DNA of 64,000 bases from Pseudomonadota bacterium (GTDB lineage Bacteria; Pseudomonadota; Gammaproteobacteria; Burkholderiales; Rhodocyclaceae): contig JAGTRW010000027.1 of NCBI GenBank assembly GCA_018262095.1, forward strand, positions 36,006 to 100,005, read 5' to 3'. How positions within the stretch are numbered: position 1 is the first letter of the stretch; every line of letters begins with the position of its first letter. The translations under genes and the position numbers were made by a program. This document shows positions 33,035 to 43,680 of this stretch, piece by piece. Below the pieces are notes generated by a model. The model had not been told where the DNA came from, searched no databases, and worked only from the letters and a program-made list of their open reading frames with translations.

Positions 33035-34285
33035 ATGAAACTACTCGTTATCGGTTCCGGCGGCCGCGAACACGCGCTGGCCTGGCATCTGGCCAAAACT
33101 TCGGGCCTGCAGAAAATCTACGTCGCGCCCGGCAACGCCGGCACCGCGCACGAAGCCGAGCTTGAGAATCTCAACCTCAGCGATCCGGTCGAACTCGCCG
33201 ATTTCGCCGAACGCGAAAACATTCACCTGACCATCGTCGGTCCGGAAGCGCCGCTCGCCGCCGGCGTCGTCAATGTTTTCCGCGCGCGCGGCCTCAAGAT
33301 CTTCGGCCCGACGCGCGAAGCTGCTCAGCTCGAAAGCTCGAAGGATTTCGCCAAGCGCTTCATGGCGCGGCACCACATCCCGACCGCCGCCTTTGAGACG
33401 TTTTCCGACAAGACGCAGGCGCACGCTTACGTCGAGCGCCAGGGCGCGCCGATCGTCGTCAAGGCCGACGGTCTGGCCGCCGGCAAGGGCGTCGTCGTCG
33501 CCACGACACTCGCAGAAGCGCACGACGCGATCGAGCACATGCTCGCCGGCCCCGGCGCGCGCGTCGTCATCGAGGAATTCCTCGACGGCGAGGAAGCCAG
33601 CTTCATCGTCATGGTCGACGGCAAGAACGTTCTGGCGCTCGCATCGAGCCAGGATCACAAGCGCATCTTTGACGGCGACACCGGCCCCAACACCGGCGGC
33701 ATGGGCGCCTACTCACCGGCGCCGGTGGTCACCCCGGCGGTGCACGCCAAGGCGATGCGCGAGATCATCCTGCCGACGGTGCGCGGCATGGTCGCCGACG
33801 GCATTCCCTACACCGGCTTCCTTTACGCCGGACTGATGATCGGCAAGGACGGTTCGGTCAAAACCGTCGAATTCAACTGCCGCATGGGCGACCCGGAAAC
33901 TCAGCCGATCATGATGCGCCTCAAGTCCGACCTGCTGATGCTGCTCGAACACGCGGTCGCCGGCAAGCTCGACCAGATCGAAGCCGAATGGGACCGCCGC
34001 GTCGCGCTCGGCGTCGTGCTGGCGGCGGCCAACTATCCGGCCAGGCCGCGCCTGGGCGACGTGGTCAGCGGACTGCCGGAGAACACGCCCGACATGCACG
34101 TCTTCCACGCCGGGACCGCTTTGCACGAAGGCCGCGTCGTCACCTCGGGCGGCCGCGTGCTGTGCGTCACGGCGCTCGGCGACAACGTCAAACAGGCGCA
34201 GAAGCACGCCTACGACGCGCTGGTCGGAATCCACTTCGACGGCATGCAATACCGCCGCGACATCGGTTACCGCGCGATCAAATGA
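33035..34285 (+). CDS. purD: Phosphoribosylamine-glycine ligase
   Basis: 416 residues, ATP-grasp enzyme forming GAR in purine synthesis. Seen: GSGGREHALAWHLA at the N-terminus, VGPEAPLAAGV, the ATP-grasp stretch IVVKADGLAAGKGVVVA and EEFLDGEEASFIVMVDG, the DHKRIFDGDTGPNTGGMGAYSP loop given here in part, and metal ligands in EFNCRMGDPETQ. It is the last gene of the purHD pair and is followed by a palindromic repeat. Confidence 0.97.
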   Translation: MKLLVIGSGGREHALAWHLAKTSGLQKIYVAPGNAGTAHEAELENLNLSDPVELADFAERENIHLTIVGPEAPLAAGVVNVFRARGLKIFGPTREAAQLESSKDFAKRFMARHHIPTAAFETFSDKTQAHAYVERQGAPIVVKADGLAAGKGVVVATTLAEAHDAIEHMLAGPGARVVIEEFLDGEEASFIVMVDGKNVLALASSQDHKRIFDGDTGPNTGGMGAYSPAPVVTPAVHAKAMREIILPTVRGMVADGIPYTGFLYAGLMIGKDGSVKTVEFNCRMGDPETQPIMMRLKSDLLMLLEHAVAGKLDQIEAEWDRRVALGVVLAAANYPARPRLGDVVSGLPENTPDMHVFHAGTALHEGRVVTSGGRVLCVTALGDNVKQAQKHAYDALVGIHFDGMQYRRDIGYRAIK

Positions 34286-34300
34286 TCCAACCACCGTCGG

Positions 34301-34374
34301 AACCACAACGACACAACGGGCACAACGATGTAATTCAATGTTTTTCCGTCGTGTTCGTCGTGGCCGTTGTGGTT
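34301..34374. repeat. Dispersed palindromic element, AAC subclass, copy C
   Basis: Left arm AACCACAACGACACAACGGG and right arm containing GTCGTGTTCGTCGTGGCCG then CGTTGTGGTT form a long imperfect hairpin with 10-bp perfect ends, in the purD-hemF gap. Compared with copies A and B, GGC is replaced by AAC on the left and GCC by GTT on the right, so pairing is kept. Confidence 0.75.
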
Positions 34375-34388
34375 AATTTGTTTTTCGC

Positions 34389-35330
34389 ATGATCGACACG
34401 GCGACGCTCGAGGCCTACTTCAGCGGTCTGCAGGCGCGCCTGGTCGCCGCCGCGCAAGCGCTTGAGGGCGGCGGTCGTTTCCGCAACGATCCCTGGCGCA
34501 AGGAACAAGGCGCGCCGCTCGGTGGCCATGGGCTGACCAGCATCATCGAGGGCGGCCGCGTTTTCGAACGCGGCGGCGTCGCCTTCTCGCACGTCACGGG
34601 TCCGGCGCTGCCCGCGTCGGCGACCGCCAAACGCCCCGAGCTCGCCGGGCGCGCTTTCGAAGCGCTGGGCGTATCCTTGGTGCTGCACCCGCTGAACCCC
34701 TACTGCCCGACGGCGCACATGAACGTCCGCGCGCTGATCGCCAGCAGCGCCGGCGGCGGCGACCAATCCGCACCGGTCGGCTGGTTCGGCGGTGGCATGG
34801 ACCTGACGCCCTACTATCCGTACGCAGAAGATATCCGCCACTTCCATGGCGCCTGCAAGCGCGCGCTCGCGCCTTTCGGCGACGAACTGCACGCGCGCTA
34901 CAAGGACTGGTGCGACGAGTATTTCTATCTGCCGCACCGCCAAGAGCCGCGCGGTGTCGGCGGGATTTTCTATGACGACCTGTACGAAAGCGGCGAAGGC
35001 TGGGACGATCCTTTCGCGCGCAGCTTTGCGCTGACACAGGCCGTTGGCGACGCCTTCGCCGGCGCCTATCTGCCGCTCGTCGAAAAACGCCACGGCACGC
35101 CCTACGGCGAACGCGAACGCGATTTTCAGGCCTACCGCCGCGGACGCTACGTCGAGTTCAATCTGGTCTGCGATCGCGGAACGCTGTTCGGCCTGCAATC
35201 GGGCGGGCGCACCGAAGCTATCCTGATGTCGCTGCCGCCGGTCGTCAAATGGCGCTACGACTGGCACCCGGAGCCCGGAAGCCCCGAAGCGCAGATCTAC
35301 GCAATGCTGGCGCCGCGCGACTGGGTTTAA
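34389..35330 (+). CDS. hemF: Oxygen-dependent coproporphyrinogen III oxidase
   Basis: 313 residues. Converts coproporphyrinogen III to protoporphyrinogen IX with O2. Seen: [56 protein letters not shown] (the family signature, in parts), [20 protein letters not shown], and the C-terminal [19 protein letters not shown]. Its use of O2 shows that the organism is not a strict anaerobe. It converges with hemY, the two stops overlapping by four bases. Confidence 0.97.
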   Translation: MIDTATLEAYFSGLQARLVAAAQALEGGGRFRNDPWRKEQGAPLGGHGLTSIIEGGRVFERGGVAFSHVTGPALPASATAKRPELAGRAFEALGVSLVLHPLNPYCPTAHMNVRALIASSAGGGDQSAPVGWFGGGMDLTPYYPYAEDIRHFHGACKRALAPFGDELHARYKDWCDEYFYLPHRQEPRGVGGIFYDDLYESGEGWDDPFARSFALTQAVGDAFAGAYLPLVEKRHGTPYGERERDFQAYRRGRYVEFNLVCDRGTLFGLQSGGRTEAILMSLPPVVKWRYDWHPEPGSPEAQIYAMLAPRDWV

Positions 35331-36499
35331 TCGTTCGGCAACCCTGCGGCGGCGCGGTAATGCGCCATCGCCTCGGCGGCGCGATCGGTCTGCTCGAACA
35401 GGCGCGCGAGTTCAAGGCGTAGTTCGCGGTTGTCGGCGATCGACAGCGCCGCCTCAAGATAGGTCTGCGCCTTGCCCCATAGACGCTGCGCCAGGCACAA
35501 GCGGCCGAGCGCCAGCAGCAACTGCGAATCGTCGCGATGCTCGAGCAGCCAGCGATCGGCGCAGGCGATTCGCGCCGTCAGTTCGCCGCCGGCAATGCGC
35601 CCGTAGAGCGCGACGAGATGCGAATCCCATTCGCGGTCAAGCTGCGCTTCGATGAACGACAGCGCCTGCGCGTCGGCGCCAAGTTCGAGCAGCGCTTCGG
35701 CGTAGCGGTAAGCGAGCCGTGGGCTCGCTTCGCGCGCCGGCATCGACCGCTGATACGCCTGCAACTCGACCAGATCGCTGCATCGCAGGCGAATGTTCTC
35801 CTGATGCGCCTTGAGCTTGATCTCGTGCGCCAGTTCGGGCAACAGCGCATGGCGTTTCTCGAGCAAGCGAGCGATGCGCAACACCTCGTCCCAGTGGCCG
35901 CAGCCCTGCTGCGCGCGCAATTCGAGGCGCAGCGCCGCGATGTGCCGACCGGAAGCCTGCTGCAGACGCTTCAGGGCAGCGACGGCGGCGTCGAAACGCT
36001 GCATCTCCAGATGCATTTCGGCTTCGAGCATCAGGCACGCTGACTGCATTTTCGGATCGTCCTGCGCCGCCAGGTCGAGCCAGGCTTGCAGCTTGTCGGG
36101 CTCGTGCAAGCGCTGCGCCGAGCGCGCGGCGAGCAAGGCGGCGAGCGCCGGCGACGCGGACTCGGCATGGGCGTCGCCGGCCTTTTTGAGCGCCTGGCTG
36201 TAGCGGCCTTCAAACAGCAGACGGACGACGTCGTAGAGCGTCCCGGCGGCCTTTTCGCGCCGCCGGCGCTCACGGAACTCGCGTACGCGGCGCGGCAGCG
36301 AGAGCGTCAGCGCCGCCGTCCGCAACACCGCGTAGAGCAGCACAAAACCGCCCAGCATCAGCAGCATGGCGAAGTTGAGCGAGATCTCGGCACGATACGG
36401 CGGCAACACCAGCAGCAGGTAGCCGTCGTTGAAATGCGCCGCCAGCGCGGTGCCGACGGCCAGCGCAAAGAGCGTCAGCAGCCACAACAGGCCTCTCAT
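35327..36499 (-). CDS. hemY: Haem biosynthesis-associated TPR protein HemY
   Basis: 390 residues. Two N-terminal hydrophobic segments (about residues 4-20 and 38-60, with the family pattern [16 protein letters not shown]) are followed by a TPR-like helical domain in the cytoplasm or periplasm. This is the proteobacterial hemCDXY HemY, unrelated to protoporphyrinogen oxidase; its role is not firmly known. It overlaps hemX by four bases. Confidence 0.88.
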   Translation of the reverse strand: MRGLLWLLTLFALAVGTALAAHFNDGYLLLVLPPYRAEISLNFAMLLMLGGFVLLYAVLRTAALTLSLPRRVREFRERRRREKAAGTLYDVVRLLFEGRYSQALKKAGDAHAESASPALAALLAARSAQRLHEPDKLQAWLDLAAQDDPKMQSACLMLEAEMHLEMQRFDAAVAALKRLQQASGRHIAALRLELRAQQGCGHWDEVLRIARLLEKRHALLPELAHEIKLKAHQENIRLRCSDLVELQAYQRSMPAREASPRLAYRYAEALLELGADAQALSFIEAQLDREWDSHLVALYGRIAGGELTARIACADRWLLEHRDDSQLLLALGRLCLAQRLWGKAQTYLEAALSIADNRELRLELARLFEQTDRAAEAMAHYRAAAGLPND

Positions 36500-37551
36500 T
36501 TACGTTCCTTGCCGAGCTTGAAACTCTTGATCGCCGACAGGCTCTCGTTGAGGTTGGGCAATTCGATGTTGATCTCGGCCGCCGCAAGCTGCTTGAGCGA
36601 TCGCTGGGCGGCCTGCACCGACGGGTCACGGCCGTCAAAATAGCGATCGACCCAGACGCGCGCCTGCGCCAGTTCGTTGCGGAAAGTCCATTGATCGTGC
36701 GCGAGCAGCGCCAGACGCGCGTTGAGCAGACGCAGCTTGAGATTCTCGCGCAGGAAGAAGACCTGCTGCGGCGCGAGCAGCGCGGGTTCGTCGCGGTCGA
36801 AACGCTGGATGCGGATCAGGCCGCGCAGCTCGCCCCAGAATTCCAGCGCCAGCTGCTGCCAGAAGGCCAGCGAATCAGGGGGCGCCGCCGGGGCCGCCGG
36901 CTGGCGCTCGTCGCGCGGGCGGACATCGACCGCCAGCGGCAGCGTATCGACCGCCGAGATCACGCTTTCGAGCTGCAGGTTCATCCCCGGCAGATCGATC
37001 TGCGGCAGCGCGCGTAGCCGGTCGAGATCGCGCGCCAGCACCTTGCGCAGGCCGATGAACTGCGGCCGGCTACTGCCGGCCAGACGCGCGTCGGCCGACT
37101 GTAGCGCCAACACCGCGCCCTGCACGTTGGCGGCCAGCTGCAGCTGCTGCGCGGCCAGCGTCACGCCCTGCTCGACTTCGGCCAGCGCCCACTCGTCGCG
37201 ACCGCGCGCCAGATCCTGATAGAGGCTTTCGAGCGTCGTCTGCTGGCTCTTCGATTCGGCGATCTTCGCTTCGAGTTCGCCGAATTTCCCCTGCAGCACG
37301 GCGAGCTGCTCCTGCGCCTGCTTGGCCAGCATTCGACTCTCGCGCGCCAGCGTATCGCTCTCGGACAGGCGGCGCGCCAGTTCCTGCTGGGTGTCGGCGA
37401 GACGCAACCGCGTCTCGACCCACTGCCAGCCGGCCAAAGCGAGCGCCAGCAAGGCGATGATCAGCCACGGATTTTTCCACGCGCCGCTCGCCGGCGGTGA
37501 AGTGGGGGCCGGCGGTGGCGCGGCAGACGGCTGGTCAGCAATATCATTCAT
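36496..37551 (-). CDS. hemX: HemX family protein
   Basis: 351 residues from ATG 37551 ([18 protein letters not shown]). A Pro-rich cytoplasmic N-terminus, one membrane helix (about residues 31-46, NPWLIIALLALALAGW), a coiled coil (about 50-130) and a C-terminal domain with FWGELRGLIRIQRFDRDEPALLAPQQVFFLRENLKLRL, given in part as the HemX signature. Formerly annotated as uroporphyrin methyltransferase by confusion, but no SAM-binding motifs are visible. It overlaps hemD by eight bases. Confidence 0.88.
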   Translation of the reverse strand: MNDIADQPSAAPPPAPTSPPASGAWKNPWLIIALLALALAGWQWVETRLRLADTQQELARRLSESDTLARESRMLAKQAQEQLAVLQGKFGELEAKIAESKSQQTTLESLYQDLARGRDEWALAEVEQGVTLAAQQLQLAANVQGAVLALQSADARLAGSSRPQFIGLRKVLARDLDRLRALPQIDLPGMNLQLESVISAVDTLPLAVDVRPRDERQPAAPAAPPDSLAFWQQLALEFWGELRGLIRIQRFDRDEPALLAPQQVFFLRENLKLRLLNARLALLAHDQWTFRNELAQARVWVDRYFDGRDPSVQAAQRSLKQLAAAEINIELPNLNESLSAIKSFKLGKERK

Positions 37552-38317
37552 GGGCAAACCAATTATAGGAGCACAGGCTCTCGATGATGCCGGCATCGGC
37601 CGGCGCGCTCAACACGACGCGCGACAGGCCGAGTTCCGCGGCCACTTGCGCGATACGCTGATGCGGAACGAAGAGCGGCAGACGGCACAACTGCGTAAAG
37701 GCGTCAGTATCGAGCAAAGCCAGAAGGTTGCGCAAACCTTCGCTCGACGAAATGGTCAGCGCGTCGAGCTGCCTGTTGTTGAGCAGCGACACGAGCGGCG
37801 CACCGTCGGCCGGTGGCGAACGGTGATAGCAGCTCACCGCGCAGACCTGCGCGCCGCGCTGGCGCAGCGTCTCGGCAAGCAGTTCGCGCCCGCCGTTGCC
37901 GCGCAGGATCAACACGCGCTTGCCGGCGAGCGCTTTGGCGGCAAAAGCCGGCAGTTCGAGCAGCGCTTCGGAATCGAAACGATCGGCCGGCGAGATGACG
38001 TTCGCAATACCCTGCGCCGCCAACTGCTGCGCGGTACTCGGCCCGATCGCCGCGGCCAGCAGGTGGGCCGGCCAGCGGCGCGCTGCCAGGATCTGCGGCA
38101 AGGCGAAAGCGACCGCATTGGGGCTGATGAAAATCGCCAACGCATAATCGTCGAGCTGCTCGATGGCGCGCTGCAAGGGCGCCGGATCGTCCGCCGCGCC
38201 GATCTCGAGCAGCGGAAAAATCACCGCCTGACCGCCCTGCGCGGTGATTATCTGTGCGAGCTTTGCGGCCTGCTCGGCCGGACGCGTCACCAGAATACGC
38301 CTGCCCTGCAAGCTCAT
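37544..38317 (-). CDS. hemD: Uroporphyrinogen-III synthase
   Basis: 257 residues from ATG 38317 ([20 protein letters not shown]). Cyclises hydroxymethylbilane with D-ring inversion. The family is poorly conserved; seen here are the VTRPAEQA start, [18 protein letters not shown] (SxNAV), [16 protein letters not shown] and [14 protein letters not shown]. It overlaps hemC by four bases (ATGA), so its assignment is also secured by context. Confidence 0.93.
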   Translation of the reverse strand: MSLQGRRILVTRPAEQAAKLAQIITAQGGQAVIFPLLEIGAADDPAPLQRAIEQLDDYALAIFISPNAVAFALPQILAARRWPAHLLAAAIGPSTAQQLAAQGIANVISPADRFDSEALLELPAFAAKALAGKRVLILRGNGGRELLAETLRQRGAQVCAVSCYHRSPPADGAPLVSLLNNRQLDALTISSSEGLRNLLALLDTDAFTQLCRLPLFVPHQRIAQVAAELGLSRVVLSAPADAGIIESLCSYNWFAHE

Positions 38318-39258
38318 TGAGCCGCCGCAAGCGAGTCCAGGATTTGCTGCGCGCCCTGCTCGCGTAGCCGCTGCGCCAGTGTCCGGCCGATCGAATCGGC
38401 ATCGCCCGGCGCGCCGCGCAGCTCGCCGCTGATCATTTGCCGGCCGTCGGGCGTCGCGACAAAACCGCGCAGCCACAGCTCGCCTTGTTCAAAAATGGCG
38501 TAGCCGCCCAGCGGCACCTGGCAGCTGCCGCCGAGCGCGCGTGAAAAAGCGCGTTCGGCACCAACGCAGGCCATCGTCTCTTGGTCGTTGAGCGGCGCGA
38601 CCCACGCCAAGGCATCGCGATTGGCGGACAGCACCTCGATGCCGAGCGCGCCCTGCCCGGGCGCCGGCAGCGACTGCTCGGGAGTGAGCAGCGACTTGAT
38701 TCGCGCGGCGAGGCCGAGGCGGATCAGCCCCGCCGCGGCGAGAATGATCGCGTCGTATTGCCCGTCGTCGAGCTTGCGCAGGCGGGTATCGAGGTTGCCG
38801 CGCAGCGCTTCGATTTTGAGCTGCGGATAGGCAGCGCGCAGGATCGCCTCGCGCCGCAGGCTCGAGGTGCCGACCACGGCGCCGGCCGGCAGCGCCGAGA
38901 GTTCATCGTAGCGGTTCGAAACGAAGGCATCGCGCGGGTTCTCGCGCGCCGTGATGGCGGCCAGCGCAAAACCTGCGGGCATTTCCATCGGCACGTCCTT
39001 GAGCGAATGCACCGCGAGATCGGCGCGCCCCTCGAGCATCGCCACTTCGAGTTCCTTGATGAACAAGCCCTTGCCGCCGATCTGCGCGAGCGGCCGGTCG
39101 AGGATCTGGTCGCCGCGCGTGCTCATTGCGAGAATCGTCACCGTCCGCTGCGAATAAAGTTCGGCGAGCCGCGCCTGGATGTGCCTGGCCTGCCACAGCG
39201 CCAGGCGCGACTCGCGCGAAGCGATGACGATGGGTGACGCGGCGGGCTTGTTGTTCAA
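38314..39258 (-). CDS. hemC: Porphobilinogen deaminase
   Basis: 314 residues, complete from a TTG start at 39258 ([21 protein letters not shown]), with AGGA upstream; no ATG fits. Builds hydroxymethylbilane. Seen: [53 protein letters not shown], and the dipyrromethane-cofactor cysteine in [12 protein letters not shown]. It heads the minus-strand hemCDXY cluster; algR lies directly upstream. Confidence 0.95.
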   Translation of the reverse strand: MNNKPAASPIVIASRESRLALWQARHIQARLAELYSQRTVTILAMSTRGDQILDRPLAQIGGKGLFIKELEVAMLEGRADLAVHSLKDVPMEMPAGFALAAITARENPRDAFVSNRYDELSALPAGAVVGTSSLRREAILRAAYPQLKIEALRGNLDTRLRKLDDGQYDAIILAAAGLIRLGLAARIKSLLTPEQSLPAPGQGALGIEVLSANRDALAWVAPLNDQETMACVGAERAFSRALGGSCQVPLGGYAIFEQGELWLRGFVATPDGRQMISGELRGAPGDADSIGRTLAQRLREQGAQQILDSLAAAQ

Positions 39259-39362
39259 GGCAAGATCCTGGAAGAAGGCGCAACAGCGGCGGCTGCAAAC
39301 GGCTGCGATTTTAGCATGCCGCCATCGCGCTTCTTCGCCGCCGCGCCGCGGTTGGCGATCGG

Positions 39363-40148
39363 CTAGGCGCCTTTGGCATACGACTTGACCAGCGGCCACT
39401 GCCGCCGGCTGACCGGCAATCGCTCGGGAATGCCGCGCAGAATCGCCTGCCATTGCGTTTCGGCATCTTCGGCGTCGCTCTTCTCGAAACCGGCGATGGC
39501 ATCGCGCGCGACCAGCGCGCTGCGGTGCAGACGGATGAAGCGCTTGGAAAACTCTTCTTCGAGGCGAGTCAGCGATTCGTCGAGCAGGTATTCGCGGCTG
39601 ACGGTGCGCGCCGTGACGTACTTGAGTTCGGCGCGAAGATAAAGAATGTCGGCCAGCGGGATGAGCAGCAAGCGCCCGCGCTCGTGGCAGGAAAGGTGGG
39701 TGCGCGCGCCCTGCGGCAGCTCGGCGAGCAGCTGCGGCGCCGGCACCGAGCGCCCCTGACGAACCTTCTGCAGCGCCGCCGCCAGCCGCTGCGCACGCAC
39801 CGGTTTGACCAGATAGTCGATGGCGTTGAGCTCGAAGGCATGCACCGCGTAGTTGTCGTAGGCGGTGACGAAAATGATTCCCGGCGGCTTCTCGAGCTGG
39901 GCGAGATGGCGCGCGAGCTCGATGCCGTCCATCGTCGGCATGCGGATATCGACCAAGGCCACGTCGAGGCATGAGCCGGTTCCGGCCAGCGCGGCGACCG
40001 CCTCAAGCGCGAGCAGCCCGTTGGCCGCCTCGACGACGACGCTGTTCGGCTGCTCACTACCGATGTCGGCGAGCAGGTCGCGCAAGCGCGCGCGCGCCGG
40101 TGCCTCGTCGTCGACGATCATCACCGACAGCGTCGCAGGAGCATTCAC
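39363..40148 (-). CDS. algR: AlgR-like LytTR response regulator
   Basis: 261 residues. Receiver domain (about 1-125; [18 protein letters not shown], phosphoacceptor Asp in [14 protein letters not shown], Lys in DYLVKPV) followed by a LytTR DNA-binding domain ([28 protein letters not shown]). GTG 40148 is chosen: it overlaps the kinase stop (GTGA) and has a GGAGGG site at the right distance. An upstream TTG at 40166 is less likely. The argH-algZ-algR-hemC order is the same as in Pseudomonas. Confidence 0.92.
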   Translation of the reverse strand: MNAPATLSVMIVDDEAPARARLRDLLADIGSEQPNSVVVEAANGLLALEAVAALAGTGSCLDVALVDIRMPTMDGIELARHLAQLEKPPGIIFVTAYDNYAVHAFELNAIDYLVKPVRAQRLAAALQKVRQGRSVPAPQLLAELPQGARTHLSCHERGRLLLIPLADILYLRAELKYVTARTVSREYLLDESLTRLEEEFSKRFIRLHRSALVARDAIAGFEKSDAEDAETQWQAILRGIPERLPVSRRQWPLVKSYAKGA

Positions 40149-41179
40149 GCTTGAGCCCTCCGACAAGGCAAAACGATATGCACCTGGTATTGATGCTGGC
40201 CGTTTTCAAGAACCACTTCTTTCGCTTCCAGACTTGCCTCAAGATCGTAGTAGAGCGCCAGGCGCTCGCGGATATTGGCCAGCGCCAGGTGGTTGCCGCC
40301 CTGCGCCGCGTCACCGCCGCGGCAGGGATTGGCGAGGTCGACGTGCAGTTCGTCGCCGCTGCGCGCAAAGCGAATATGTACCGTTGCCGGCTCGCCCGAC
40401 GGCTCGACGCCATGATAAACGGCATTCTCGAGCAGCGGCTGCAACATCAGCGACGGCACCTTGAGATCGGCGGGAACGTCGACGATTTCCCACTCGACGT
40501 TGAGCCGATCGCCAAGGCGCAGTTTTTCGAGGTTGAGGTACTGCCGGCACAGTGAAATCTCGTCGGCCAGCGGCAAGAGGTCGCGATGGTCGCGCATCAG
40601 CACGCGGAAGAGCTCGGCGAGCTCTTCGAGCGCGGTCTCGGCGCGCCTGGGCTCGGCCCGGATCAGCGAAAGAATGGCGTTCAAGCTGTTGAACAGGAAA
40701 TGCGGGCGGATGCGCGCCGTCAGCGCCTGTAGACGCGCCTCGGCGAGCGCCGGCGAAAAGGCCTGGGCGCGCAGCGCGAAATAGAAGAGCAGGCTCGCGG
40801 CGACCAGCGCACCGAGCAGCGCCGCGCGTGCCAGACGCGACCAGCCGCCATCGTCGATCCCCATGAAACGCCAGAAATCGAGCAGCAACACCGACGAGGT
40901 GGCGGCGAGCAGGACCACCAGCGCCTGCCCGAGTCGCGGCGGCAAACGGCGCAGCACATTGCCGGCGAACGCCAGCAGCGCGAGGTTGAAGAGCAGCAGC
41001 GGCTGCACCCAGGCCGCCAGATCGACGTAGCGCTGCAGCGCGTCGCCAAGCCCGGCGCTCTGCACCAGCGCCGCAGCCCCCGCCAGCAGGTTGACGCCAA
41101 GCAGAACGCGCAGCATCACGCCGCAGTTGCGAAAGTCCGGCAGCGGCAAGCCCGCGGGGTTTTGCTTTATACTCGACAT
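40145..41179 (-). CDS. algZ: AlgZ/LytS-type sensor histidine kinase
   Basis: About 344 residues. Several N-terminal membrane helices (about residues 20-150) precede a His_kinase domain with the LytS-type phosphoacceptor motif RIRPHFLFNSLNAILSLIR and an ATP-binding N-box (LMLQPLLENAVYHG). It lacks a periplasmic sensor domain. The partner is AlgR, translationally coupled downstream. ATG 41179 is the working start; an in-frame ATG at 41206 is possible. Its promoter region is shared with the divergent argH gene. Confidence 0.88.
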   Translation of the reverse strand: MSSIKQNPAGLPLPDFRNCGVMLRVLLGVNLLAGAAALVQSAGLGDALQRYVDLAAWVQPLLLFNLALLAFAGNVLRRLPPRLGQALVVLLAATSSVLLLDFWRFMGIDDGGWSRLARAALLGALVAASLLFYFALRAQAFSPALAEARLQALTARIRPHFLFNSLNAILSLIRAEPRRAETALEELAELFRVLMRDHRDLLPLADEISLCRQYLNLEKLRLGDRLNVEWEIVDVPADLKVPSLMLQPLLENAVYHGVEPSGEPATVHIRFARSGDELHVDLANPCRGGDAAQGGNHLALANIRERLALYYDLEASLEAKEVVLENGQHQYQVHIVLPCRRAQA

Positions 41180-41238
41180 CTTTGTGGGGCCTGTCCGGGG
41201 TTCCATGAGCCATTCTAGCCCACGAACCTGCTTTGATC

Positions 41239-42663
41239 ATGAACCCAGCGCAGCCAAAAACTCCTCCAGCCGCCGCCGCGGCAACCCAATACACCTGGGC
41301 CGGCCGCTTCTCCGAGCCGATGTCGGAACTCGTCAAGCGCTATACGGCGTCGGTCGGCTTCGACCAACGCATGTGGCGCCAGGACATTCGCGGTTCGCTG
41401 GCGCACGCCAGGATGCTCGCCCGCCAGCAGATCATCTCGGCCGCCGATCTGGCCGACATCGAACGCGGCATGGCGCAGGTCGCAGCCGAGATCGAAAGAG
41501 GGGAATTCGAGTGGTCGCTCGACCTCGAGGACGTCCACCTCAACATCGAAAAACGCCTGACGAGCCTGGTCGGCGACGCCGGCAAGCGATTGCATACCGG
41601 CCGCTCGCGCAACGATCAGGTGGCGACCGACATCCGCCTCTACCTGCGCGACGCGATCGACGACATTCTGCTGTTGCTCAGAGAATTCCAGAACAACCTG
41701 CTCGACCTCGCCGAGCGCGAAGCGGCGACACCGATGCCCGGCTTCACGCACCTGCAGGTCGCGCAGCCGATCACCTTCGGCCACCACCTGCTGGCCTGGT
41801 TCGAGATGACGCGGCGCGACGCCGAGCGCTTTGTCGACGTTCGCCGGCGAACCAATCGCTTGCCGCTCGGCGCCGCGGCGCTCGCCGGAACGACGTACCC
41901 GATCGACCGCGAATACGTCGCGGCGCAGCTTGACTTCGACGGCGTCTGCGAAAATTCGCTCGACGCGGTTTCCGACCGCGATTTCGCGATCGAATTCTGC
42001 GCCGCCAGCGCGCTCCTGATGATGCACTTCTCGCGCATGTCCGAAGAGCTGGTGCTGTGGATGAACCCGCGCTTCGCCTTCGTCAAGATCGCCGACCGCT
42101 TCTGCACCGGCAGTTCGATCATGCCGCAGAAGAAAAACCCCGACGTCGCCGAACTCGCGCGCGGCAAGACCGGTCGCGTCTATGGCCACCTGACCGCACT
42201 GCTGACGCTGATGAAAGGCCAGCCGCTGGCCTACAACAAGGACAACCAGGAAGACAAGGAGCCGCTGTTCGACGCCGTCGACACGGTTTCCGACACGCTG
42301 CGCATCTACGCTGAAATGATTTCGGGGATCAGTTCGCGCCCCGACAATATGCGCGATGCGCTGCGCCAGGGCTTCGCCACAGCGACCGACCTGGCCGACT
42401 ACCTGACGCGCAAGGGATTGCCTTTCCGCGACGCGCACGAGGCGGTCGGTCTCGCGGTGCGCCGCGCCGAGGAGTTGGGCGTCGATCTGCCGCAACTCTC
42501 GCTCGCCGAGCTCAAAACGTTCTCGCCGCTGATCGACGAAGACATCTTCGCGGTGCTCACCGTCGAGGGTTCGCTAAGTTCGCGCAACCACCTGGGCGGC
42601 ACGTCGCCAGAACAGGTACGCGCCGCCGTCGCGCGCGCGCGTTCCCGTCAGCCGGGCGCCTGA
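41239..42663 (+). CDS. argH: Argininosuccinate lyase
   Basis: 474 residues. Splits argininosuccinate to arginine and fumarate. Seen: [76 protein letters not shown], and the catalytic-serine loop [20 protein letters not shown]. Start at ATG 41239. It is divergent from algZ with about 60 bases between. Confidence 0.97.
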   Translation: MNPAQPKTPPAAAAATQYTWAGRFSEPMSELVKRYTASVGFDQRMWRQDIRGSLAHARMLARQQIISAADLADIERGMAQVAAEIERGEFEWSLDLEDVHLNIEKRLTSLVGDAGKRLHTGRSRNDQVATDIRLYLRDAIDDILLLLREFQNNLLDLAEREAATPMPGFTHLQVAQPITFGHHLLAWFEMTRRDAERFVDVRRRTNRLPLGAAALAGTTYPIDREYVAAQLDFDGVCENSLDAVSDRDFAIEFCAASALLMMHFSRMSEELVLWMNPRFAFVKIADRFCTGSSIMPQKKNPDVAELARGKTGRVYGHLTALLTLMKGQPLAYNKDNQEDKEPLFDAVDTVSDTLRIYAEMISGISSRPDNMRDALRQGFATATDLADYLTRKGLPFRDAHEAVGLAVRRAEELGVDLPQLSLAELKTFSPLIDEDIFAVLTVEGSLSSRNHLGGTSPEQVRAAVARARSRQPGA

Positions 42664-42720
42664 GAAGACTCGTCAGCAGCCGATCCGACGAACTGGTCAG
42701 CCGCCGGCCAGCGAAATATT

Positions 42721-43248
42721 TCAGCGCGAGCAGCCCGGGGCCCGACCGTCAGGCCCTCTGAGGTCGGAGCGCTGGTAGCTCGAGCGAACGACTCCCGTCG
42801 TCGCGTCGAAGAGCACGTCAAAGAATGCCAGGGCGTTCCAGCTGTCGCAGAACCGCCATTCCCAGACGAGCTCGTCGCGCGCCTTGAAATACGCGGTCCA
42901 CTGCGGCTGCGACGGCCCGAGCAGACGCAGCACCGCCGCCTGGTCGCTCTTGCCGGGTTCGATGCGCGCGAAGTGTGCCATGTCGAGAACGCCTTCGATG
43001 CGCTCCAGGCGGCCATCGGCAGCGATAAATGCCATGAACGTCTGGGTGCCTTCGGGTCCGCGCGGATACGCCAATTGCTCGCGCCCGTCAGCGTCCTTCC
43101 AGCGCATCGCCGGCTCGCCCATGCTGGCGACCACCTCGGACAACGTCGCGACGCCCGGCTTGAGATTGCTGCCGCTGTAACCGGCGCACGCTGAAAGAAC
43201 GAGCACACTGCCGAGCAGCGCCAGACGAACCAGGAAACTTGGCTTCAT
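42721..43248 (-). CDS. Outer-membrane lipoprotein, SmpA/BamE-like
   Basis: 175 residues. Lipoprotein signal peptide with lipobox LSACAG (about residues 18-23). The mature part opens LKPGVATLSEVVASMGEPAMRWKDADG, resembling the SmpA/OmlA (BamE-like) fold with its helix-then-strands pattern, and repeats it near residues 105-130 (KSDQAAVLRLLGPSQPQW). It is longer than BamE. Its function is unknown. ATG 43248 follows a GGAGGATG site. Convergent with argH. Confidence 0.85.
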   Translation of the reverse strand: MKPSFLVRLALLGSVLVLSACAGYSGSNLKPGVATLSEVVASMGEPAMRWKDADGREQLAYPRGPEGTQTFMAFIAADGRLERIEGVLDMAHFARIEPGKSDQAAVLRLLGPSQPQWTAYFKARDELVWEWRFCDSWNALAFFDVLFDATTGVVRSSYQRSDLRGPDGRAPGCSR

Positions 43249-43292
43249 TTCATCCTCCACGATTCAAGGGCCGTTGCGCCTGCCCGGAACGC

Positions 43293-43616
43293 TCAGTCTG
43301 GCGCGGCGATGCCTTCGAGCAGCGCCTTGAGTTCGCCGCTCTGATACATCTCTTTCATGATATCGCAACCGCCGACGAATTCGCCGCGAATATAGAGCTG
43401 CGGAACCGTCGGCCAATCGGAGAAGATCTTGACGCCATCGCGGATCGCCGGTTCCTCGAGCACATTGACGCTATAGAAGAGCGGCAGATTGCAGGCCTGC
43501 AGGATCTGCACCGCAGTCGCCGAAAAACCGCACATCGGCGCCTTCGGCGTTCCCTTCATGTACAGCACGACCGGGTTGGTGGTGACTTGTTCCTTGATCA
43601 GCTGTTGCACGTCCAT
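43293..43616 (-). CDS. grxD: Monothiol glutaredoxin, Grx4 type
   Basis: 107 residues. The CGFS active site is seen in GTPKAPMCGFSATAVQIL, with the downstream TVPQLYIRGEFVGGCDIM glutathione- and Fe-S-binding sequence. This family carries [2Fe-2S] clusters and acts in iron-sulfur trafficking. It is the last gene of the hemA-prfA-prmC-grxD minus-strand series. Confidence 0.96.
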   Translation of the reverse strand: MDVQQLIKEQVTTNPVVLYMKGTPKAPMCGFSATAVQILQACNLPLFYSVNVLEEPAIRDGVKIFSDWPTVPQLYIRGEFVGGCDIMKEMYQSGELKALLEGIAAPD

Positions 43617-43680
43617 TGAAAGCCTCTATATCGTTAAGTGGTGAAAGTTGGTAAATTTGAAACAGGAGCACCAGCCCGGC

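Noticed and set aside
36496..37551. HemX as a uroporphyrinogen III methyltransferase
   Set aside because: No SAM-binding motifs; the protein has one membrane helix and a coiled coil, so only the HemX family name is used.
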